From Borovskyia barvae (Eukaryota > Euglenozoa > Kinetoplastea > Trypanosomatida > Trypanosomatidae), in NCBI GenBank assembly GCA_030849085.1, contig JASAOM010001084.1, positions 62,001 to 126,000 of the forward strand: a stretch of 64,000 nucleotides of DNA, given 5' to 3'. Below are positions 50,605 through 59,434 of the stretch, piece after piece. The notes beneath the pieces were generated by a model. That model saw only the letters and a program-made list of their open reading frames with translations. It was not told where the DNA came from and made no database searches. Position 1 is the first letter of the stretch; each line of letters begins with the position of its first letter. The position numbers were made by a program, and so were the translations under genes.

Positions 50605-51858
50605 CTAACCCTTGATGGCGAGGTAGATCAGGTTGGCCGTCAGGAAGCACCAGGCGGAAATGATCATGCCCAGACCATTGGTAATGACAAAGCCAGTGAA
50701 GTCCACCTGCTGCTCCCCGTTGTCGAGCGGGGCACCGTAGATGGCGGCAGTGGCCGTGGTTGTCGACGGGCTGGAGGGGCAGAACTTCGTGTAGCGGATA
50801 GATACTGAGATCGCCCAGCAGATGAGCAGGAAGACCCACGAGGCTGCACCAAAGCCGATCGTGGCCCACTTGAACGCCCGGTTGTACACCGCCGCCACCG
50901 AGCAGAGAAGCATGAAAAGAAGAAAGCAGTCGCTGATGATGGAGAAGGCAGCCCCGACGTGCATGCGAGACGTAAAAGCGGGGCAGTGGTACGTATCCAG
51001 CGACCACGTCTCGGAGAGGGAGACGTTGCGGTGATAGAACTCCACGTGCCAGTACGTGATCTTGAGCGAGATCTGCGTATCGTAGTGCTCCCACATCTCT
51101 TGTGCGGTGCCGACGGTCGCGATGGTGACGATGCCGATGTTGATGAGGGCGCTGTACAGGGCACGGAGGTGAAATTTGGAGCGATGCTTCTCGGAGAGGC
51201 GGAGGTACGACGTCATCCAATACACGAGTGCCGTCAGACCCATCATCATGAGGCCGAACGAGACGACCACCAGCGCAAATCCGGCGTTCAGGCGGCTGAT
51301 GTGGTCCACGTACGCGATCTGGCCTGCACAGTTGTACTTGTGGTACTGGTTCGCCATCATCGCCCAGTCCGTCAGCTCCACCATCGCCGTCAGGATACCG
51401 AACAGGAGCGTCACGCCAAGGTGACCTCGGCCCCGCGACTGGAGAATGCCAGCGATGAGGCTGCCCAGGCTCAGAATGCAACCCACGATGGAGAAGGCTT
51501 GCATGGCCTGAAACATCTGCCGCTTGTGGTCGCAGGGGTAGTCCTTCCACTGGGTGCCGTCCACATTCTTCCACAGCGTCCACGTGCGGCCATCGCCATC
51601 CCGCATCCACGGCACCGGGCACGACGCCACCAGCATGAAGATGAAGCTGATGAAAGAGAAGGCGTTCCAGAACATCAGCACAATCTCGCCGGAGTGCTCC
51701 GTCGGGATGGCGCGGAGATCCACACCGGCCGCCTCCTCCAGCGCCTTCGCATCAGCCTGCGAGGAAGTCAAGCTGGCATTCTCATCCTCGTCCTGGTGCG
51801 ACCGTTCATCCCCAGGCTCGTTCGACGGGTAGTCCTGGTTGTTCTGCTTGGTGGGCAT
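50605..51858 (-). CDS. Amastin-like eight-span membrane protein 1 (two fused four-span units)
   Basis: A 417-residue membrane protein. Residues 1-55 are acidic and hydrophilic. Eight hydrophobic segments follow at about 60-83, 113-137, 145-166, 186-212, 227-250, 297-322, 330-352 and 385-414. They read as two repeats of a four-span unit: each has a first span followed by an outside loop with Trp and a Cys (VASCPVPWMRDGDGRTW in the first, TYWHVEFYHRNVSLSETW in the second) and then three spans. This four-span plan with a Trp/Cys loop is that of amastins, surface proteins of trypanosomatids, though the strict amastin signature is not present. Forms a tandem pair with the gene at 54356-55810. Function of amastin-like proteins is poorly known. 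Confidence 0.7.
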   Translation of the reverse strand: MPTKQNNQDYPSNEPGDERSHQDEDENASLTSSQADAKALEEAAGVDLRAIPTEHSGEIVLMFWNAFSFISFIFMLVASCPVPWMRDGDGRTWTLWKNVDGTQWKDYPCDHKRQMFQAMQAFSIVGCILSLGSLIAGILQSRGRGHLGVTLLFGILTAMVELTDWAMMANQYHKYNCAGQIAYVDHISRLNAGFALVVVSFGLMMMGLTALVYWMTSYLRLSEKHRSKFHLRALYSALINIGIVTIATVGTAQEMWEHYDTQISLKITYWHVEFYHRNVSLSETWSLDTYHCPAFTSRMHVGAAFSIISDCFLLFMLLCSVAAVYNRAFKWATIGFGAASWVFLLICWAISVSIRYTKFCPSSPSTTTATAAIYGAPLDNGEQQVDFTGFVITNGLGMIISAWCFLTANLIYLAIKG

Positions 51859-51910
51859 GGCGGGGAGGGGGTGGAGACGAAACGGAGAGACAATGCAGGA
51901 AGACGTGTAC

Positions 51911-51912
51911 CT
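51911..51912 (-). promoter_or_regulatory. Candidate spliced-leader acceptor for amastin-like gene 1
   Basis: A T-rich tract on the minus strand (complement of about 51914-51932) ends TTTCTG-AG at 51912-51911. No AG or ATG lies between it and the start at 51858. Confidence 0.45.
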
Positions 51913-53029
51913 CAGAAATAAAAATAAAGACGAAGAAAGGAAATAACCACAGCAACTGTTACGGACCGTACTTCACCTTCTTCGTTATCTCCCCCTTTTT
52001 TACGAGAGGAGAAGGGGAGAGGGGGAGGGGGAAGAGAGAGGAGGAGCGCACCGTGAGAGGGGCCTGCAAGCGAAGAAGGGACGATCAGAAGACAAAAATC
52101 TAAAAATTTCTTTTTTGTGTGTGTTTTCCAGCGTTTTTCTCTCCCTTTTTGGTGGCGCATTGTGGCGTCAGGTGCGGGGAGGCAAGGGGGATGGAGGTGG
52201 AGGAGGAGGAAGACATTGCGATGTGTCAAGGAGGAAAACGCGGTCACAAAAGACAGACACACACACGCAGATGAGAACAAGAAGAGGAATGGGATGAAGG
52301 GATGCAGGCACAGAAAGGAGAGACCCCCTCTCTCTCTTTCTATGTGTGTACATATATAAGGAGTGTGTGGTGTGTGGCTTTGCAGGCCCATTGCCCGAGG
52401 GAGTGGGGGGCGGAGCAATGTCTACATCGTTGGTAGGCACAGTCCTCACACAAAAAGGCCGGGACGCTCGTCTCCCTCCCCAATCCCTCACCGTTCTCGC
52501 TCCTTCATCACCCGGGGAGGAATTGTTAAGAAAGGAGCGAGGCCATGGTGGTGGTCGGGAATGAAGGGCGTTTCTGCCGCCTCGACACCGATGAAAAGAA
52601 GGAGGAGGTGCATAGGGATGCTCCAGGAGGGGACAGGAGTTCTTCTTTTGTGCCACTCTGCTGCGGCTCCTCCTCCTCCTCCAGCCCTTTATCGTTTCTC
52701 TTTTCCACAACAGCCTCCCCTTCTCGGAAGGAGGAGAGCCGGAGCCGAAACAACAGCATCACCACTTCGTCCACACGAAAGAAAAAAATAATCTGGCAAA
52801 GAGGGACGAGGCAGGCGTGGGGGAGGCGCCACAGAGGTTGCGCGTTGACGCAGAAAAAGAAGAAAACAAAAACAAAAGGAGAGGGAGCCAGTTGTGGGCC
52901 TCTTTTGTGATTTTCCTGTCCAAAGCGTGTTCTCCTCTACGATACAGTTGAAATTAATCACCTTTGGCAAAAGGTGGAATACAAAAGATGTGCGCCAAAT
53001 ACACCAACGTACAGAGGGGCAAGCCATGA

Positions 53030-53050
53030 ATATATATATATATATATATA
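53030..53050. repeat. (TA)n microsatellite
   Basis: About ten TA units between the two amastin-like genes, roughly 1.2 kb upstream of the start of gene 1 on the transcript. Confidence 0.9.
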
Positions 53051-54355
53051 GTGTTGAAGAAAGGGAAAAGAGGGGGGGGAGGGGAGGGAGGGGCAAGCAA
53101 GAAGATGTAAGACCGAGGGACAGAGAGAGACAAGAGGTAAGGGAGGCGTGCTCGACCCTTAAGAAAGCGCTTCTCCCATCCTTCCTTCGATCTGTTTTCG
53201 TCTCGTCTTCTCATGGTCATTTATGGCCTCCTTCTGAAATGGGCGCACCCGAACATCACTACGAACTCCTCCTTTCCTTTGTCTCATACAGCCAACATAA
53301 CTTATATGGTTGTTGTTGAGACGCGAAGATGGTCGAAGAGAGAAGCAACTACGCAAAACACACACACACACACACACACACAAGCACATGATCGCAAAAG
53401 GATATCATCGGGCCAAACAAACTTACACACACAGAGAGAGAGAGAGAATCAATGAATGATAATATGAAAGGAATAGTTGCAGATTCAGAAGATCGCACAT
53501 GAAACACAGAAAAATATTGACTCGACATCCGGCATGCGTGGCGCCTTAAACCCCCCCTCCCCTTCTTTTCCTCCTCTTCTCTGCAGAGAAATAGAAATTG
53601 GAAAGAGAGAACGTGCGATGGAGGAGGAGTCGCGGATGTACGCACACACCAGAGCGTGCCAGACAAAGAGGAGGAGGAGGAAGAGGACCATGGAAACATC
53701 GGCGACACCCGTCCGCCTCGCCGCAGAAGCGCGGCTTCCTTTCTTCCGCCCCGCCGCTCTTTCGAAAATGAAAGAAGGCCCAAACACATCATGCATCGCT
53801 CCTCCCCCCCTTTTTTGGGGGAGGTGGGTGAGTCGGGGGATGAAGACCCGTGCGAGTATCACACACGCAGACACACAAACCGATTCGCTCATGCACATCC
53901 CATTGTGCCAACACCGCGTTTTTCTCGGCTGCCCCCCTTTCCCCCCTCCTCCCCTCCCCTATCCCCAGCAGATAAAAAGGGCGGCAACGAAAGAGGGGGA
54001 GGGGGCAGGGGGGCATGAGGAGGCCGCTCACTCTCCCTTCTTGCCCATCACCGCCACCCCCCCCTCTCTCTCTCTCTGCAAAAAAAAAGAAAACGAGGCG
54101 AATAAACAAAACGAACGAGCGATCAGAGAGCGAAGGGAGAAGAGCAGAACGAACACACGCACAGAGAGAGAGAGGGGGGGGGCGGGGGCGGAGGGAGGAG
54201 GCCAGAAGGGAGAGTGAGAAAGGGAAGGAATACGTGCGGCCATACGCGCGTACACGCAGCTCTTCCCGTCCTCTGATTTTCCTTATCCGCTCTTTGTGCT
54301 CACAAGACCCCCGCCCCCCCCCCCGGACCCGCATCTCTTATGAATTGCCCCACTC

Positions 54356-55810
54356 TTAGGTACCGTACAAGACCGTGCTGAAGATGAGGAAGATCGTCTG
54401 GAGTGCCCAGCCAGCCACGATAAGACCGAATCCTTCGCGCAACGTGTAGCCGCCAAAGGAGATCTTCGCGTTGAGGATGCCGCTGGGTATCCCGTTGTAG
54501 TTCTTGTCCACCCAATACGACACCCCAGACGGTGTCTCACTCGTGCAAAGGGTGCCGTTAAAGATGACCAGGATAAGGACCCACGCCACCAAGGCGAAGA
54601 TGCAGGAGGCGTAGCCAAAGATGAGGGAAATCTTCACCTGACTCGAGTTGTGACACGCCGCGGTGCCGAACACCACAGCGAAGAAGAGCCACGTAAGACT
54701 CATGATCATGAAGGCCGCCACGACCTTCATGCGACGGGTGATGGTGGTGCACTGGTACGCCAGGCGGTTGAGGAAGGTGGAGAGGTGCGTCGCACGGTCG
54801 TACACCTCAACGTTCCACAACGTGACCGACACCTTGACGTCCGTGAAGGTTTTGCCCCACATCGTGAAGGCCAGCGCCACGCAGTAGAAAAGAATGGTGA
54901 TGACGCTGATGACCACGTACACGTACCGAATGCCACGAGTACTGCCACCGTGAATGGAGCGCGTCCAGTAGGTGAAAAAGTGAATCGCGAGGATGAGGAT
55001 TGCCGCAATGTTACACACCCAGCCAATAAGCGTCAGGGCAAAGCCTGCGTCAAGGTGCGCCAGCCCGTTCGCGAAGACGCCCTTGCCACAGCGGAAGTAG
55101 TGGAACAGCGCTACCACCAACGCCCATGCGGTGAGGCCAAAGGACATGCCGAAAAAACTCAGGATGAAGGATGCGCCCATGTGCCCCTTCCGCACACAGA
55201 GCAGAACTCCACTGACGAGGGCGCCGAGGGAGGCGAGGGTTGCGAAGACGGACATGGCGGCCGCAGCTTGCCAGTACTGCTGTTCATAAGAGCAGTCGCT
55301 GATGCTCTTGACCGCCTGTGCCGGCTCCCCACCGCCTGTCGCACGCCATACACCGTACTGACGGCCATCCTTGCCGCGCAGCCACGGAACAGGACACGTG
55401 CTAACGAGATGAAAGATGAACGCCACTGCGCTCAAGACGGTGTAGCGGATGGGTGCGATGAGGCCTGCCCTGCCCTCTGGCTGCAGCGTCAAGTCGCTGA
55501 CCTCCTTCACCTCAGGCTCGCTTTGGGCCGACTGTGCGTCGTCGTCGTCGTCGTCGCTGGAGTACCAGTCGGGTCGCGGCAGCCGTGCCCTCAGTGCAGC
55601 CACGGCACGACGCTCCCGCTCTTTCTCTACAACAGCCTGGCGAGCCAGCAGCGCCTTCTTCTTCTCCGACTGTTGCTTGCGACTGAGGGTGCTGTCACGG
55701 GACAGGCCCCACACCTCGTTCTCGAAGTCGCGCTTCAGATCCGCCTCCATGGCAGGGTCGCCCTGCGGCGCATCCTCCCGCTCCTCCGTATTTCCCGGAT
55801 GGTCCGACAT
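54356..55810 (-). CDS. Amastin-like eight-span membrane protein 2 (two fused four-span units)
   Basis: A 484-residue paralogue of the next gene downstream. A long hydrophilic N-terminus (residues 1-110) carries a basic/acidic helix (KKALLARQAVVEKERERRAV) and an Asp run near 85. The shared core then begins: HLVSTCPVPWLRGKDGRQYG corresponds to the CPVPW loop of paralogue 1, and the second unit has TLWNVEVYDRATHLSTFLNR before spans 6-8. Eight membrane segments are expected. Sequence identity between the two proteins is low outside these loops and the spans, so the duplication is old. The outside loops hold several Cys and Trp residues, as in amastins. No signal peptide; the first span may act as signal anchor. 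Confidence 0.7.
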   Translation of the reverse strand: MSDHPGNTEEREDAPQGDPAMEADLKRDFENEVWGLSRDSTLSRKQQSEKKKALLARQAVVEKERERRAVAALRARLPRPDWYSSDDDDDDAQSAQSEPEVKEVSDLTLQPEGRAGLIAPIRYTVLSAVAFIFHLVSTCPVPWLRGKDGRQYGVWRATGGGEPAQAVKSISDCSYEQQYWQAAAAMSVFATLASLGALVSGVLLCVRKGHMGASFILSFFGMSFGLTAWALVVALFHYFRCGKGVFANGLAHLDAGFALTLIGWVCNIAAILILAIHFFTYWTRSIHGGSTRGIRYVYVVISVITILFYCVALAFTMWGKTFTDVKVSVTLWNVEVYDRATHLSTFLNRLAYQCTTITRRMKVVAAFMIMSLTWLFFAVVFGTAACHNSSQVKISLIFGYASCIFALVAWVLILVIFNGTLCTSETPSGVSYWVDKNYNGIPSGILNAKISFGGYTLREGFGLIVAGWALQTIFLIFSTVLYGT

Positions 55811-56752
55811 CGCTCCACAGAGGCACGGCGCTTCCTCTAACCGAACACCTTCGTCAATCCACGCAAGAAGGGCGAAGAGCTAAACGAAGGTGCAACCGCA
55901 ACGACAAAAAAAATTAAATCGACGAACGAACGCGATGGAGGAGACGAGAGGAGAGAACGACAAGAGGAGATGGAAAACGAGTCCGTGAGATGCGGGGTAA
56001 TAAGGCAGAGATGAAGCTGCGGCGTGTCGGTTCTAGACAGAAAGAGGGAGGGAGGAAAGGAAGGCAAGACGGAACAACGTCCCAGACAGAAAGAGAGAGA
56101 TGACTGTGTATGTGTTTGTGTTATTCAAGTGATCAGGAGAAAAAACGTGGCACTGAGACCGTCTACGATTCGGTTCAAGGCAGACCGCAGATGGGTGGCG
56201 CCCGTGCATCGAGGATGAAGAGAGAGGTCAAAGTGTGGAAGAGGCAGCCTGCGGTTGAGCCTTTTGAGCATGCGACACGCCAGCGGGTCAGCGCTTCACA
56301 CACAGAAAAAGGAGGTTCTCACGAAGGATCCGCCGGCTGCCTTTCCCACGCCTTCCCATTTCTCGCTTTTGCCTCCCTCCTTCCGCCCTTCTCTTCCCCC
56401 CTCCTTTCGAAGCACTCTCTCCTGGTGTCGGTTCACTCGACCAGGTTTCGAAGTGGTGATGAGGGTGCGTGCGGTGCTGCTGCTGCTTCTTCTGCACACT
56501 CGCTCATGCCTCGTTCAACAGTCTTCTCCTCCTTGGCATCAAAGACAAGAGAGAGAGAGAGAGATGCGTGCCACTCCCCCCGCCTCCTCTCTCTTCTTTC
56601 CATCTTCCTCTTCACGCAGATCGTCAACGCACAACAAACAAAAAAGAGGCTTAACCCTCGAAGTTTTACCGGAAGACGTCCACACAAAACCCACGGGATA
56701 CTCGCCCGGATCCACCTGCTCCCCCCCCCTCCTCCTCCTCCCTCCCTATACA

Positions 56753-56789
<37 letters not shown>

Positions 56790-57676
56790 AAGCTACGAAC
56801 ATATATATACATATACATATAGTTTTCTGAGGGAGGTGAGGAGAACAGCAGCGCGGCGGGGTGGGGGTGGAGAGAAATGGAAGAGAGGGTGGTCAGCGGG
56901 GAAAGAGCAGTCCTTCGGCTGCTCTTCTGCCTCGCGTTCTCCTCCACCCTCCTTTTCCCTGTCTTCATCTTCAGTTTTTTCTTTGCGCAGCGACCAACAG
57001 CACCCATCGAATACCCACATACACACCCTAAGAAAGGAGAGGGAGACGCGCGCTACACATGTGCAGGCAACACCATAAATCACTAGATCAAGAGGTAGAA
57101 GAAACAAGCAGCCGAACGTGGGGCCGCAAGGGGTTAGGGGTGGGGAGGAGGAACATATATGCCTAAAGCCACCTCCTAAAAGATATATATTATTTCAATA
57201 TCGATCGATCTAACACATAGCTAGATGGATGTGCAGAGAAAGAGAAAAAAAATACGATCGAGAAAGAGAGAGGACTGCGAAAGGAAAGGTCCAGTCTACC
57301 ACCGCCTTCCCTCCAGAGACGCGTATACGCGCACTTGAAAAGAATATATACAGGTATGCCGAGATTTCAGGATAGAAAAGAAGAGTGCCGATGGCAGCAA
57401 GAATACCTTGTCATGCGAGAGCGAGAGAGGCAGAAGGGGAGCTTGTGGTGAGTTACGTGTCACTACGGCGTAGAACAGGGGGGAAGAAGAAGATATGGGA
57501 TAGAAGTATATCCATATCTATATAGATATAAATATATCAGCACGCATATGGAGAGAGGATGACCAAGCCCCCCCCCCCCCCTCCTCCCCCTCTCCCCTCC
57601 CCTCCCCTCAAAAAAAAAGAGGAAACAGAATGTTAAGAAGGGAAGCGGGTTCGCGCAAGGGAGGACATACTCAGGA
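55811..57676. other. Intergenic region, cysteine-rich surface protein gene to amastin-like gene 2
   Basis: No gene seen. It holds GA runs at 56088-56101 and 56549-56564, a CA run at 56755-56784, short (TA) stretches near 56801-56820 and 57186, a poly-C/C-run cluster at 57568-57609 and poly-A at 57610-57618. Confidence 0.7.
57568..57609 (-). other. RNA G-quadruplex-type motif in the presumed 3' UTR of the surface protein gene
   Basis: The transcript strand carries at least six runs of four or more G within 42 bases, separated by one to three bases, starting 68 bases past the stop at 57677. Such a pattern can fold as a G-quadruplex in RNA; there is no evidence here that it does. Confidence 0.55.
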
Positions 57677-58498
57677 TCAAGCGGGAGCATTGTGAGTAGT
57701 AGCGGGGCTCCATGCGTCTTGCGGGTCACCGTTGTTGTCTGGTGCTTGTTCGCCGTGGGCGCTGCCATCACTGCCGTGCTGCCGGTGCCGCTTCATCGCT
57801 TCCTCCTCTTCCTCCTTCTGCATGGCTGCATAGGTCGTCTTCAACGACGGAGATGGGCAGCAGCACCCACAAATGCAGAAGATCGCGCAGAAGACCGTCA
57901 CAAAAGGAATCATCATAATGGCCGTGATGCAGCCCGTGCTGCACAGTCGTTGGTTGTAGCCCTTGCCAGGCTGTCCGAGCTGTGCTGCGTCGGGGCTCTG
58001 CGACGCGATGGCATCGCACGTCCAGTTTGTGCAGCTGCTGGACAGGGAAGGGAACACCGCTGTGCGAAAATGGTTGCAGGCGTAGCAGGGGAGCGGAGTG
58101 AGGTGATACGGGAAGCCCGGTGTGTTCAGATACTTGCGCACCTCCGCGCCGACGGAGGTGAGGTTGGCGGTGGTCGTGCTCGGCAACGCCCGCATGATGC
58201 AGGCATAATATTCGTTGTAGGCATTTTCTAGCGTATGGCACGGGACGGACGCCTCCGACGCGGCGACACCGTTACAAAACCCCCCCGTCGTCGAGGTGGG
58301 GGCCGTGTGCAGCGTAGCGACGCAGCGCGCAGATACACAGGCCGATACGAGCGCATCCGTGTAATCTAGGTTCGAGAGTGGATCACTGGTGGTGCGGCAG
58401 ATTTGACTGGCCTGCGCGTTGGCAAAAGTAGGTGCCTCACCGAGTGCGAGAGCCAGCGCGAGCGCCACTAACACGGCGAAAATGAGAAGACGGCGCAT
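57677..58498 (-). CDS. Cysteine-rich type I surface protein of unknown function
   Basis: A 273-residue secreted-then-anchored protein. Residues 1-28 are a clear signal peptide (MRRLLIFAVLVALALALALG). The outside part, about 29-190, holds 12 cysteines (possibly six disulfides), with N-glycosylation sites at NLTS and NWTC. One membrane segment at about 192-215 runs into a cysteine cluster (CICGCCC) suited to palmitoylation. The cytosolic tail of about 55 residues has a Glu5 run and is His/Gln/Ser-rich. No known family was recognised. Topology suggests a cell-surface, flagellar-pocket or endosomal receptor-like protein. The start at 58498 is 6 bases after a pyrimidine tract with AG. Confidence 0.85.
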   Translation of the reverse strand: MRRLLIFAVLVALALALALGEAPTFANAQASQICRTTSDPLSNLDYTDALVSACVSARCVATLHTAPTSTTGGFCNGVAASEASVPCHTLENAYNEYYACIMRALPSTTTANLTSVGAEVRKYLNTPGFPYHLTPLPCYACNHFRTAVFPSLSSSCTNWTCDAIASQSPDAAQLGQPGKGYNQRLCSTGCITAIMMIPFVTVFCAIFCICGCCCPSPSLKTTYAAMQKEEEEEAMKRHRQHGSDGSAHGEQAPDNNGDPQDAWSPATTHNAPA

Positions 58499-59434
58499 TC
58501 TCCCCTAACAGAGAGAGGGGGGGAGGGAGGGGGGTGGGGCAGAAAAGAGTTTGAGAAGGGCGTGTCAGCGTCGAAGCAATGAGCTGGAGAGGAGAGCTCC
58601 ACCTCAGAAGAGATCTTGCGTTTACGGTGAGAGTGAGCGCGAGAGAAGCGGGCTTGGGAGCTGCCCGACAGAGGGGGAGAGCGAGAGGGAGAGAGGGATG
58701 GGATAGGAAGAGGCGTTCGAGAAGCGAAAGACGTCAGCGTGGAGTCGTGATGCCGTGATGCGTGCGGAGAGAAAAAAAATAAGCAAAGAGATGCAGACGG
58801 GGTGGGCCCATTTCAAACGGAGAGGACGCGAGTAAAACACAACGCTGGCATGTGACGTCATCGCAGGCTCTGCGAAGGTACACCTGATCCTTCTGCCTTT
58901 CTGCCAACGCAAGAGGAGCTTTTCAAGCGAAGGAGAGTCGCCGTATCGACCCAACGACAGCTTGGCGTAGGGAGGAAAACGAAGACGATGGCCGCGGTGG
59001 CGGTGGGGAGAGGGAAGGATGCACGTGCATAGCAGTATGCCACGTTCTCTCTCTCGCTCTCGCTCTCTTCGACACTTCCACACAAAAAAGGAATAGAAGG
59101 ATGGAGACAGGCACGGTGAAGAGAGCGGACGAATCCACCGTTTATTCTGGTGAGAGCAGTCAGCGGAAGCCGCCCCTCCTTCCTCCCCCCCATTTCGAAA
59201 GAGTGGGAGGACGTGAAGAGCGGGATAGCCGGACGCAGGGACGGATACACACTACTACGCACACCACCATCCATACCAGACGACGTACGGTCCATCGTCA
59301 CTGGGCACATTCCGTCTCTTTCGCCCCCACCTGCTCGATCTGCAGTAGGGTCTCCCCCATTCACGCATCATTCTGCATGCGTTTCTCACCTCTCCTTTCT
59401 ACTTCCTTCCGTGTTCCCCGTCGCTTCGTTCGAC
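58499..59434. other. Intergenic region, 719-residue protein gene to cysteine-rich surface protein gene
   Basis: No gene seen. Mostly purine/pyrimidine low-complexity sequence: the surface-gene splice tract at 58509-58543, GA-rich blocks at 58668-58700 and a CT-rich block at 59047-59068. Confidence 0.65.
58505..58506 (-). promoter_or_regulatory. Candidate spliced-leader acceptor for the cysteine-rich surface protein gene
   Basis: A long C/T tract on the minus strand (complement of about 58509-58543) ends CTGTT-AG at 58506-58505, 6 bases before the ATG at 58498. One of the clearest acceptor patterns in the window. Confidence 0.6.

Larger units (their letters stand above)
51859..54355. other. 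Intergenic region between the two amastin-like genes
   Basis: No gene seen in 2.5 kb; open frames on both strands are low complexity. Content includes a GGA-rich block near 52190-52215, (TA)n at 53030-53050, CA runs at 53358-53382, GA runs at 53431-53448, a C-run/T-run/G-run hairpin near 53797-53822 and a poly-C at about 54309-54324. Confidence 0.7.

Noticed and set aside
52168-52710. Open frames of 140-250 codons in the gap between the amastin-like genes (also 53477-54217 on the plus strand)
   Set aside because: Low-complexity content only; both strands and several frames are open at once because stops are rare in these repeats.
57196-57226. AT-rich stretch with GATC repeats as a possible origin or tRNA remnant
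   Set aside because: No cloverleaf, A/B box or repeated element can be made out; left as ordinary gap sequence.
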